From assembly GCA_031769625.1 (NCBI GenBank), contig JAUIMM010000115.1:18678501-18742500 (forward strand): a stretch of DNA of 64,000 nucleotides, written 5' to 3'. The stretch is from Taudactylus pleione (lineage: Eukaryota > Chordata > Amphibia > Anura > Myobatrachidae). A program made the translations under genes and the position numbers. Numbering within the stretch: position 1 is the first letter of the stretch; each line of letters starts with the position of its first letter. Under the pieces are notes generated by a model. It was not told where the DNA came from and did no database searches. It was given only the letters and a program-made list of their open reading frames with translations. Shown in pieces: positions 11,243 through 24,200 of the stretch.

Positions 11243-12808
11243 TTTTGTTACAATATTGTGACAAATTACAGAAAACCTGAGAAACCAAATACAATATTAC
11301 TTCATTTTATTTGCATATTTAAATATATATTGCACATATCATGTCCACTGCATATGATTTGCTTCTAGTTTGAGTGCTGCTCATCTAGCACACCTATATA
11401 TGTTTGTCACATCCAGCCATACGCTGTGACACACACAGCTTTCCACACACACTGGGTGAGAATCGCATATATCAAGCAATATGCCCAGTGTTTCTTTTAC
11501 TTTGAATTCTCATTAGCATTAGAATTTGTAATATATTTTCAATGTAGACAGTACTCAGTCTTTAACCTTTCTCAGTTTCAGAATAAGGTGTGTACAATGT
11601 GTTTTATATTTACACCTTTGGCTATGCTAAGTACAATTCTAGTGTGTCTATGTGTGACAGGCTCAGGAAGAGATACATGTCTCAGGTATCCTCTCTGCAA
11701 TGAGGAAGGAAACACTGTACTGTAGATGAAAGAACACTAACCATATCAGGGATGTTCATAGTAGCAACAAATTCAAAAGTGAGAAAAGTGCAGATGTGGC
11801 AGTTTACAGGGCTGCTTACTTACTCCTTAAGCATCATTATTTAAAATGGAGAGAAAATTAATAATATACTGTGTATTTCGTGAGAGTGAACAAGATGATA
11901 ACACTTTGAGGGAAATACCCTGCTCAGAAAAGACAAGATGAGCTCAGACTGCTCAGAATATGTGAGTAATAACTCATATAGAATTAGCATATTCTAATAA
12001 GTAGTGGTTTTGGCATTAGAACTGAATCACAAAGCACACAAATATTGACCTGATAACAGTTAACATTATTATGTCTAGCTTTGTTCACTTACTTTGGATT
12101 CAGCATGTGTTGTGTCTAAATTACTGAGACAATTTAGAACAGTTGCACGTTAGGACTCAATGCATGAACCACTGCACAGGCTCCAATCTATCACAGAGAT
12201 GTAGTGTATATATGAAATGATGATGAAGGTGGAGCACAGTTCTTCAGCACCTGTCACACTGATACAATTGTGCTGTCCACCTCTAACAGCGCTGCACTGC
12301 AACAGGCTTGCTACTGAGTGGATGGGGCTATGGCACCTGCAGGTTGGCATTCTCTCAATTACACCATTTCTTGAAAACTTGTAATTGAAGTAACCTGTAA
12401 AAGCTAATGCTATTTACTGTATGTATTGTTTTATCAATTTCCTACAGTGTACAGGTTAAAAGGTACAGAGGAAGATATTTTGGATTTTATTGTTGGATGT
12501 TTCAGTTCAAGCTAATGTTGTTGGAAATTCCCCCTGCCCGGGCTATTTATTATTCTCCCTGGCAGTCTGAGCCCCATGCAACTGCCTCATCCACCTTTAT
12601 CAGGGACGTCACACTGCTAGCATGAGTAACCAATGGCACTGTAATATATTTCCTCAGACACTGGAGACATTAAGCAATAAGAATCTGTGACCTATTATGT
12701 TCCTGCAGATAATTTATAACGTAAACTCCGTACCGGCTTGTTTCCTGCTTACTTGCACTGCTAAATATAACAGAGTGAAATAGGAGTCTCAAAAAAGAAA
12801 AACAAACA
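11243..12808. other. Region downstream of EXOC2, no gene seen
   Basis: AT-rich sequence without a supportable ORF or terminal-repeat pair. If EXOC2 uses a distal poly(A) site, part of this would be 3' UTR. Confidence 0.4.
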
Positions 12809-12814
12809 TTTATT
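12809..12814 (-). terminator. Candidate EXOC2 poly(A) signal AATAAA
   Basis: AATAAA on the minus strand, 175 nt after the EXOC2 stop codon. It is followed by a T-rich stretch (TGTTTGTTTTTCTTTTTT) like a downstream element. It would give a short 3' UTR, and other signals further down are possible. Confidence 0.4.
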
Positions 12815-12988
12815 ATACATTACAGATAATTCTGCTATATAAGGAGAAATAATTGTTTGTGGATAAGGCATGTCTTATCTTAGAGAAGAGCCTTGTTGTC
12901 AATAGAAAAGAAAGTGTATTACAGTTAGATGTATAGATTCAGAAAGGCTATGTCAGGACTGTACAGGGATTGAAGTAAATGGACTTCC

Positions 12989-13076
12989 TCAGGTCTTCAT
13001 GCTGACAGGAGGCTGGAAGCACACCAGCTGTAAGTGCATGCTGCTTTTAAATTCATTCAACAGCTCCTCTAGTAAC
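12989..13076 (-). CDS. EXOC2: EXOC2 last coding exon
   Basis: The acceptor TTTCACAG precedes the exon. Its first base completes the lysine codon of the previous exon. It encodes [20 protein letters not shown] and a short PPVSMKT-type tail, then TGA at 12991-12989. The strong match to the conserved Sec5 C-terminus anchors the gene call. Confidence 0.95.
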
Positions 13077-15140
13077 CTGTGAAAGAGAAACAAATGTATT
13101 TTGCAATAACCTATTTCCCTACATTGGTTTTGTATTACTACAAAACATATAAATACAAGCGACAATGGTTCCCTTAAATTAGTGACTTCCAAAAAGCTCA
13201 CAAACCACCATGGAAATCTGTCACCGCATAAATGCATATTTCTGATATTATTTAGTAGTCATTACCAACATTGGTGTCACGGTATACAACAACTTCTACT
13301 GTACTAAGGTTATTAATGGTCACATCAGAGTTTTGTGCTTTAAATATAAGTACTTACATGGCCGAGGAGCACCATAAATCCTATATACAAGTCTTGGAAC
13401 CTGCTTATTATTGTCAAATTAACAATGTAGTTACTGTATATTAATAGACAATGGGCCTGATTTGGAGTTGGACACATCTGTGAAAACAGACATCTCCTGT
13501 TTTTGAGCCGACTGTGCATGCGTCTGAATCGTGAGACAGAGTGTGCTTATGCGACGTACCTTGTGTCCGAAGTTGCAAGTCGGTGTCTGCGTGTATCTTG
13601 TGTGAATGGAGACCAGCATGAAATAGAAGTTTCTAGATGAGGAGCAATAAGTTGGAAAGTGCAGCTCTTTCTGACGGGAGTGTCCTGGGTGTGTATGTAC
13701 AATTCCATGTAGTTTGGAGTCGGAGACGACTGTTTCTTACAAATCTCCTGCACCTAACATGGGGTTGCTGCACGGCTGCATCTACGAATGCTAGAACAGT
13801 GGGCGGGATTGCTTTCACATTCATATGCACATATTTGCGACTTAGTTTGGACAATTGTCACACTAGCATATGAAAGTGAGTACAATGCTGCGGCCCTAGA
13901 AGTGTACAACTCAGACTCAGGCCCTATATGAGGAGTAGGACAATAATGCTTCACTTAAAAAGTACTTGTAACTAAGCAGAGGGAAGTGATGCTACCGTGG
14001 GTCAGTAAACCAGACAGAGAAGTACGGTATGATAGGCTTGCAGTATGCTGTCCTATGCTCATCACATGGAAGATCCAGCTCCTGTCGCTAATGGTTGGGT
14101 ACTGAAACATTTTCTCATCACTCAGTAAATAACAACAGACATATTCAAGTTATAAACAGAAAATATAAGGTACATATTTAGATTACACAACTCACTTTTT
14201 GTCACTGCCGCTTGGAAGTTGGGGAAGAGCTTCCAGTGCTTGTTTAAAACTGGCTCTGCAAGACAAGCAGAAAGAGACTGAACATTATACTAGACTGGCA
14301 TACAGAAACAAGGCCGCACATCTCTGATAATGTATAGTTTGTCACTGGTGCCAAAGGATAGAGTTGCGTCATCGTGAAAATTAATGTTTAGCTACATCTT
14401 ATATGAATTATTTTACAAGATATTTCAGCTGACGCACAAAACTGCCACAGTCTGAATAACATTTGCACGTGTCAAGTCAAGATGTACTTTGATTGTTGTG
14501 TGAAAAACACCTTTATAAAGGACATGTTTTATTCACACTTAGGTTGATGAAAAAAAACTGGTTTGGTTACAGATACCTCAGTATGTTACTAGAGGAGGAC
14601 GTTTGTAATATCAACTGTTTTAGTTAGCCGATTTCCAGTAATTCTACACATTAACACTGCTGATAAGTATGCAGGACACCAGCCGTCAGCCAGCCTCTAC
14701 CTGCTTCCATAGATTTTCCATGGATTTTTTAGGATCTCCTAAATATTAGTAGTATACTAGTGTTTAAGATCATTTTTTACATTTTAGGTGTGTTCAGGAA
14801 TGAAAAAAAACCCTACAAATTATTATTTTAACACCAAAAAAACTAAAAAACAATGTTACTGAAAAGAAAACTCTTGCACCCACGAGGGTGGACATTTGGA
14901 TAAAGATTCAGGTCCTCAGCTCAGCATGGGCAACTTAACTTTATCTAGTGTAAACATCTAGTTTTGGTTTAGAAAGGTTAAAAGACACTACCACAAGCAG
15001 ACACTTCTGTAAGACCCAGAAGAGTATCACTAGCTTCATGTATATGTAGCTTTTGACACAGCTGCATCCCTTTATATACTATGTCTACATTTCTTCTGTC
15101 ATACTTTTCTGTTACTTTTATCATTAAAAGACAAATATAC

Positions 15141-15217
<77 letters not shown>

Positions 15218-18200
15218 AAAACTTACTTGCTGTCACTAGTCAGATATATAGCAATAGCATCTCTTAGTGCACAGATTTCAAGACGTGCCTGTTGAGAGAA
15301 ACTTAAATGTCAATAACAACAGAGAAAAAGGTAAAGTAAAATATATAAGAATACTTTTATCCAATTCCACGTAAACTATTAATACAAATATAAGGAAGGA
15401 GACACTGATATAACGGACACACCTGTAATGCGCCATTCCTACTGAATGATGACACACATTGCATTAGCCGACTGAGCTCTTCACCAACAGCTTCCACAAT
15501 CCTTGACATTACTCTGGGAACTATTTCTTTGGAAATTGTAAATACCTGGAAATATCAACGGGAGATATATATTGTTACCACCCTAGACTATCTTTTATAT
15601 CCACAACTGAGAGATACAGTAAAGCTGCATACACACGACACAATCTGCCGTACGAAATTGCGATATATCATTACGTAGTTAATGTAACCAAAACGGGTTG
15701 TAAGTTGCATCGTCCCATCTGAATTCATCAAACGATGAATTGTGTGTACACACTACATGAGGATCATGCAGAGTGGTCGCAGGTACCATGATAGCACGGC
15801 AAATTGTGTAGTGTGTACCCAGCTTAGAGCTGTCACAAGTGCTTTGTGGTCCTGGCAATTGTAGCATTCAGAGCTTTGCGTCTCTTTACAGATGAGTGGT
15901 TCGGATCTTCCCGACAAGTTTGGACATCAAAATGACATCTTTCACGGACATCTGTGCCAAGATGCCCATGATTTGCCTCTTCCGAGATCCGAAATTGGCG
16001 GAAAGATCCAAGCCAAAACCGAACAACTAATCTCTAATTTAACAGCAAATAACAGTAGGGTTCTTGTGGCATGTTGCCTGCAGCATATATAGGTTGTATC
16101 AGTTATTATGTGACAGGAACTTGGAGCTTACACTACCTGTTGGGTATAGTAGTAAATTATGAATAGGTATTCAAAAAGAATATTTTTGGTCCCCAAATTT
16201 TTTTTTCCAATCTTCCAGGGTACTTGCATTTACTTAAATACTGGTAATAGAATACTGCTGGGTTTAACTTTAAACCCAGGAGAATTGAATACTGTGGCTC
16301 TGTCTGTGTTACAAACTAACACTGGGCCTGAATCAGCATTGTGCTGAACACAGATTCCGGATTATTGGGAATCTGCGCATGTGTAAGACCCAGGAGCAAA
16401 CGCAGGATTTTTATGGGGAGGTTTTCATAATAATATATATATATATATACACACACATATATATAATTTTATACACACACACATATACAGCATACACACA
16501 TCTGACGCAGCTCGGACAGTAATGCATGCAGGAGGCGTGAAGCCTCTTGCTGCATTACTATATTACAGCTATCGCAGCTGCTAACATATTAGCCGCTGTG
16601 ATAGTTCCTGCGTCTGCAGCTGAATCACCCCCAGAGTTCTATCAGATATGTGCTGGATCAAAAATTTGAATTTAATGAGAAAAGAGAATCCATCATTTGG
16701 CATGTGATAAAAGAAAGAAAAGATCCAGCACCAGATTTCTCATGATGGAAAGTTGCAGAACTGGGCAATAGCAGAATAATTTAGCCATTCTCTATTATTA
16801 TGCCTGGGAGATTATTTCAATATTCTGCACTCACTGAAGAGACCAATAAAAGCACAATTCTGCCAAAAAAAAGAAAAACAGGTAATTGTTTAAATCATAT
16901 TGAGATAGATGCAAAGATCCGGTTTGTTACAATTGTCTAGGGATCAGACAACAGCAACAAGTGTATGACTTCCCAGTCAGATTTTCTAATTTGTGCACAT
17001 GTACAGGAACCTTTACCAACCTGCAAGATGAAATGTAAACAGTGATAAAACACAAGTACCCCAAAACTCACCTCTGCATGTACAGCAATGATGTTCACTA
17101 ATGCCTCCTTTAAATAGTTTCTGACACCTGAGTATACAAAGGGGGCACAAGTCACTTATGTTGTTGGCACAATTATGATCTTAAGAAGTTCTACATGCTA
17201 TCCCCCCTAGTTAATAGCCATATACACATTATAATTCTAAAAAGAAAGAAAGAACAAACAACCAACAAACAAAAAAAAGAATAGGAAGTGTGCTGTAATA
17301 TGATTATATAGAGTAGATTCTGACTTCAACAAATTATTTTCTACATATTCCCAGACTGAGTAGGCCTGGTCGCTTGGTAATAGGCTGGAATAAAAAATGT
17401 TTTAACAGGCCAACATATTCTGCTTGGCCACTGACTGCACACATGCTGTATTGTGTCTGCTTGCCAACGGTCAGTAATTTTGTGGTCACACAAACAAAAT
17501 GACGACAGGCCAATTTGGTTTCAAGCAACTAAACTGACTGCATGTAAACAGTTGGACAATTATAATTTTTTTGGATAGGATACAGAAATGAGAAGGCTTG
17601 TTTTTATTTTCAAAATAAATTTATTTTAGTACCAACATTGGATAATTTAGTCACCGCAAGAAAAAAATACACACTTATGTAACCTTTAATAATAAATTGT
17701 GTTGATCCAGAGGAAGAAGAAATAAAACCCCAGTCGCAGGGGCGTCTTAAGAGAGGAGGGGGCCCGTGTGCACTCCTCGTACGGGGCCCCCTCCTCTCTC
17801 CCCGGTGGCCGGCAGACGCATGCGCAGAATGCCGGAAAATGGCCACAGCGGCCATTTTCTGGCATTCTCCACATGCGCAGTAGACTCCGGGCACACTCTA
17901 GTGCCCGGAGTCTACTGCGCATGCGCAGAAAACCGGAGAGATTGCTGCGGCGGCCATTTTCCGGTTTTCTGAGCATCGCAGACACCCGACGTGGGACCAC
18001 GGACAGGAAAGTCTAAAATAATATGGGTGCAGTGTGTGTGGTGCGGGGCACCCATTATAAATATGCCACTGCCCAGTCTACAATTGATAAATTATCCTCA
18101 AAGAGAAAAAAATATTTTGCTCCTGTGGTAGGATACAAACTATGGTCTATGCATAAATGGGACAAACATATTTAGCTTTTAGGGGCATATTTATCAAGAC

Positions 18201-21200
18201 TGTTTTTCATAAAATGATGCAGTTTCTGCATAATTTAATGTATCACCGCTATGTAACAACAATTTACATAAATCTCCTGCAAAAGGCTAAAGGCGGGTAT
18301 CCACTTATAGATATACAAACGAGAGCACGATTACGACATTGCTGTCGTGCTCTCGTTTGTGTATCTAGTGATGTGCCTAGACTGAACGTTCACTCGTTCA
18401 GTCCAGGCACATCCCTCATCCCTGCACATGCTGAACCTGACGAGATAGTCAGGTTGACCAGCATGACGGGCGATGTCGGAAGCGACCAGCGGGCACGCGC
18501 ATCACTGGTTGCTTCCAACCAAAACATGCCCGATGCATGCGCGATTTGCAAGCGATTGCACGATAACTACGTCGTTATCGTTCAATCGCTTGGTTATATC
18601 GCTAAGTGGATACCCCCCTTAACTACCACTGCAGATCGCAGTCCTCGTCATTGTCAATGGGGACTATACTAACGTACTAAGCTCCAAAAAGAGTAGCTTT
18701 TCATAGCTTGGTCCCGAAGGCTACCACCATCCTAAGATCGTGGTAGCCGCTTTCTGCTTATGGAGGTATCTTTGGAGGAGAGCCAAGGATTGTCACAAAC
18801 TGACACAGTGCGCATGTCAGTCACTGTAGAGTATATAGCTTTATCGATAGTGCTGCCCTGTAAAAATTGTTAGTATATAGCTGGGATAATTCCCACTGCA
18901 ATGTATACTGAAGATAAATTACAGCACTACCGTGATTTTTAATACACTGTTGTGACCATAAATGTCCTAATAAAGAGTTCCGTTGTCATTACAGTAATAG
19001 CTATTGTGGGCATGTCCAAACCCTTGAAAAAGTCCTCCTAAGGATGAAACATGTTGGGTCATGCCCACAAATTGCTATTATTTTTATTACCTCATAGACT
19101 TGTCATCTGGACATCTACATTGGTGCTGCAGTGCCGCCTGGAGCATCCTTTGGACGCACCAGGCACGCACCATGTTGTCTGTGCAACTGATCGGAGCATC
19201 CTTAGGAGGCTCTGGGCAGTGCTGCACTTCCCGGTACTGGCGGCCCCATCCCCCCTCTGCACTACGTCATGCGCTCAGGAGGTGTGACCATCACAGGACG
19301 CACTGCTGCCCTGTTACAACACTGCTGCTCATTGAGCACTCTTATAAAATTACCTCTAGTAAGTATAAATACATCTTGTTTCTATAATTACAGTGTTATT
19401 ATTTATTTTATGAACAGTGCAAAGATCTAAAACAAAAGATGTACTTGGACTACTTTTGTGCAGTGTCAGGTTTCCACTGGGATGTTACCAAAACTGTTGG
19501 ACAGAATTATATTGATCAGCTTAGCACTGAGAGTGAACAAAACGTCACCAGACCCTGGTACTCCCATGAAAGCTTTGTCTATGTGTCATTAATGAGCTGC
19601 ACTGTATCTCTGCTCGGGGTTACACATCTGAGACATTTCTGTAGTACTATAGTTTCAAGTAGACAATTGTGAACAGGTTTCTGGATACATTTTAAAGAAG
19701 TGCATTAATAAAATCACTTTCACATTAAGAAATTACTTCTTGTGTGCACTGACACAGCATAATGTTGTAGCCATTAAAATGCAGTATAGAAAAGTAAAAA
19801 AAAAAATAGTGCACTCTCATTATATTTAAAGAACCATTAAAATCAATTGTCATATAGAGTTGGTACTAATAACATTCACAAACATCCTTAAATTTGATTA
19901 CATGTTACAATCTCTTTACATTAGATAAAGAAAATTTTAGGTTTAGTGGCTGCTTAATGTACAATTTCAACATGATAAAAAAAATGACAACACGAGGAAA
20001 GGCAAATATTGCTCCAATTTAGCTTTTTTTACATACACAAATTGGTATACTGTATATTAGATTATTAGCATGTAACAGAAGCAGCAATCACAACATACAC
20101 AATTGCAAAGCTTATCTTTCCATGCCTACCATATCACTCGCATGCATGTTTTAAAGTGAGAAAAACTTTCAACCATAATGAACATACATAACAGCCGTAT
20201 TAAAAGCATTTGAGGTTCATTTATTTGTTTGCTATACAACACACCAAAAGTTCTCAAATTTGGCAGATCAGAACAGAACTAATTGTATTTAAAATGAAAA
20301 TTGTAAGCATGCATGATAGTAGTATATGATTCTATAATGGTCAAATTTAAACTGCATCCTGTATATTAACCCAATTGATAGAAACTTATTAAATTATTTA
20401 AACACTGGGGGCCTATGTAATAGGGTGCGACTTGCAGCCGCTGCGGGAACTCCTGCAAGTCTTCCTGTATTTTTAAGCGGCAATCATTTTAAAGCCAAAT
20501 CCAGGTTGGTTTTGCCTTTAAAAATGATTGCAGCTTTAAAAAATAGACTTGCATGAGTTCCCGCAGCGGTAGTAAGTCACACCCTATTACATAAGCCCAC
20601 GGATCTAATAATTACTGGTTGTTTAATGCCCATAAACAAAAAACTATGTAGGAAATTATATTTAAAAAACAAAACAAAAAAGACTCATTAGAAAGCATTT
20701 CTAAAAGAGAAGAGGTGTTCTGTATTAGGTTCTGATATTATGGAATCTGCAGTATTTAAGCGAGTTCATCACTAAATTTAAAGCTGCTATCAGTTAGAAG
20801 GGAAAACCAGCCTTCTAACTGATTGCCGCTTTACATTCAGCAGCGGCTTGCTGTAATACCACAGGTTCCATAATATCAGAACCTATTACATAACCCCCAA
20901 GCTCTTGTAGTTGGACTATCCCAGAACAGTCACAGGCTGATAAAATAATTAGTGAACATACGCCATAGCAGTACCAGGAGTCAGAGTTGGGAGAAGGAAG
21001 AGAAGACAGACTTCAGACCATACTTGCCAAATTCTGTAAATTTATTATAATACGTAGATCCAAGGCAAATTGCATCACCCATCCTCTGGGCAGCACACTG
21101 CAGTAGGAAAGTGGGCGGCTGCAGAAGACTGGTCAACTCTGTCGGGAGAACCCACTAAATTCACGAGTCTCCCTGACCTTCCAGGACAGTTAGCAAGTAT

Positions 21201-24200
21201 GCATAAGGCATTTTGTGAAATCATTGGCTCTAAAGTAACTTAATCCTACAAAACCACCAGTAATTTATATGCAGAGAAACAAATTAAAGTATATTTATGA
21301 TCAGTTCTTATTTACTTCTCCAGAATGTGCTGGATATACACATGAAGGCACTGACCGAAATTTCTTATGTCTTGATTCGGGAGGAAAGACGGCCTTATTC
21401 AGAAGTGATTGCAAGGTAGAACTGAGGTGTAATGGGGCACTCTCATTGAGGCCATAGCAAAAGGATTGCAGGCTAAGCAGAGTTGAACGTATATGTAAAC
21501 ACGCAAGTATGAGACGTATATCTTTTGCACTAAGGATAGGGGCAATGCAAGTGCACGCTGATAATGATGAGGTCTATGAAACCAAACATACAGATGGGAT
21601 CAGTGTGACCTCTACAAATTGGTAAATATATAAGTTCCATGCATGCAATGTAGGAGCAATAGTGGAGAACTTGCGTTCAACCTGGTATTAACGCAGAAGG
21701 ACTGCAAGCATTCATATTCATTGGAGTGTCTGTGGGGTTTCTAAAACTGTGTGTCCACAAAAAGTGGAGAAAGACCGCTGCCTTCACTGCAATACCAGCG
21801 GGACATTAAGAGACCAGTATAGTGCTGCATGCAGACTGTTATTCCTTTCCTAAAAGTGCTCAATTTAGGTTTGTATTTACCCCTTTTTTCCGTAATAGTG
21901 CTTTCCACACTGTTAGTAAACGTTCAATAATAAACCTATTAGAATACTGGATATTTGCCAATACTGGATATTTGCCAAGTGTGAAATGTTTCCAGCCCCA
22001 CTAGAACTGGCAGCGCCAGGTGTCTCGTGCCGCATGGCGTATTGAGGATAGGTGTATGGACACATCTGTAGTAAAAATAATCTGCAGTTTCATCACCAAT
22101 CATCCCATAATAAATTACAAATAAACTTATATTACAATAAAGTGTAAGTAGAAAATTAAACTAACACACCTCTTTTATAACTGTATTTTAAATTCACCGG
22201 GCACTTAAATAACTAGAATTCCCTAACCTTTAAAATCAACTTACTCAAAAGGTGGTCAGAGCTGCTACCTGTTTGTCATGATGTCATGTCTGAGTGAAGT
22301 GTCCCCACCCACACATCCCAATATCAGCACTTCTCGCCTACTTGTCTGTAACAAAAATCAGTACTGGGATTTCCCCTGGACTCAAATAATAAGAATAACA
22401 ACTTTACTGCTTGCTCGACCTCTCTCTGTTGTCCTTCCAGTAAATCTCAATCAATACCCGATCTCATAAACAGAAAGGGAAGGTGCATAGTGTGTAACGG
22501 AGAAGAAAATGCCACAACCATTAGATGTTACGCTTTCCCCTCTTCTGTATAATGCTTGTGGTGTGGCTGCTTAAAAGAAAAAACAGCCCTCCCCTCCCCC
22601 CGAAAGGAAACATTATATGGTTGTGGCTAGGATGTGGAACGTGAAGCAGCTGATAAACATGTTTTTTTTTTCCACTTTTTGCCAACAGAGAATGAATAAG
22701 TGATCTGAATGGCTTGAGGAATTAGAACATATTCACCTATTATGAATCTGGGAAAACATGGAATAAAGATAATTATTTTGACAAGTCATGGCTGAGCTAT
22801 GAAAACCCTTGTCCAAAAGGGAATGCAGGCACAGGCATTTATAAAACCCTGTCTTGTGCATTGTCAAACAGAAGCAAAAGTACTGGCGAGTAAATATTTA
22901 TGTGGCTATTTTACCATTGTAATGGTTCTATTCATATGATATAACTAAAGTGGGAAGGTACAAAACAAGAAGACATGTACTTGGGACAAAAAGCTTCTTA
23001 CATGAGACATGTGAGCAATTTCCCCCACTATCTGTTTGCACCATGTACTGTATATGCATGCTGCCAAGGGATGGATTCAAATGCTCTCTCAATGGAAGGA
23101 CATATTGTATATAAATAGTGAAAGATCTACAGAAAAGACAAGTCACATTTCATATTTGGGCTTGCACGTTTTCACAAGCTACTCAAGTGATCTACTAGAA
23201 ATTTAATTCAGGACTCTTCACTCACAATTTTGGAACAATTTTTGGAACATACCCACTTATGTAACCACATTTCTTGTATTTAGCAGTCGCTTCACAAATT
23301 ACCTATTGCTGTCAGCACTAAAAATAGATCAAAGCGTGTTATAAATAAAACAGGTACTTTTTAAAGCGGATTGGCAAAATCAGTTATTTTCCAAAACATT
23401 AACGTGATGTATACCTTTTCCTGTTTCCCCATTTATTGTAAAGCATACCATTTTTCAGAAGCAGTCAATATCCTGATACACAAACAGCTAGCAGCAGAGG
23501 TTTCGCCATACTGTGGCAGTGGGGCTGCACAGAACATTCCATTGAAGAAAAGATCTCATCTTAATTATGTATTAAAATAATCATTCGGTCTCAAAAGTGA
23601 ACATACACACAAATCCTATGGGGGGTATCCAATTAGCTGCGGTATATTACCATGGCTAATTACCTCGCCCGGGGTTATCCAATTAGCCCCGAAGTCAGCC
23701 GGACGCTGGCACTTATCAGGATTTTTTTATTCAGGACCTGATGTGTCCCGAAAAAGAATCCAAGATAACTGACGTTTTTTACCTGAAAAAGGGCATAAAC
23801 ACATAGGTCCACGAGCTTATGGTGGCAGCTATGTGTTTACAGGAGAACTGTCCTATTATTTCGACCAAAATAATAGCACTGGGTGAAAAAAAACATAGGC
23901 GAAAATCGGGGATGATTGGCGAAAAATCCTCGTTTTTCACCGATTGTGGTGGTCATTTAGCGCCCGAATTACCGTTGTTAATTGGATACCCCCCATAGGA
24001 TTTGTATGTACTAAACAGACTTATGACACACTGTAATCAAAAGTGGACTGGGAATGAGGAATCAGCATGGCAACTGTTCAAAAATATAAGTAGATTGTAA
24101 GAATCTACTTCTGCAAACATTACAACTGAACAAGAAATAGGCAGTGTTAGACAACCTGCAAGACTTCAGGGACCTCACATATAGCCCCTGACTTATCCAA

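Larger units (their letters stand above)
15546..17071 (-). other. EXOC2: EXOC2 intron (1526 bp) with two MITEs
   Basis: Contains the inverted-repeat elements at 15620-15826 and 16324-16632. The remainder is unremarkable; short ORFs in it have no family features. Confidence 0.8.

Noticed and set aside
17766..18016. Arginine-rich ORFs on both strands
   Set aside because: By-product of GC-rich hairpins in the hAT-type element at 17737-18071.
18157..18672. 171-residue plus-strand ORF
   Set aside because: It spans a MITE with TAA duplications and internal hairpins; the reading frame reflects palindromic GC-rich sequence, not a gene.
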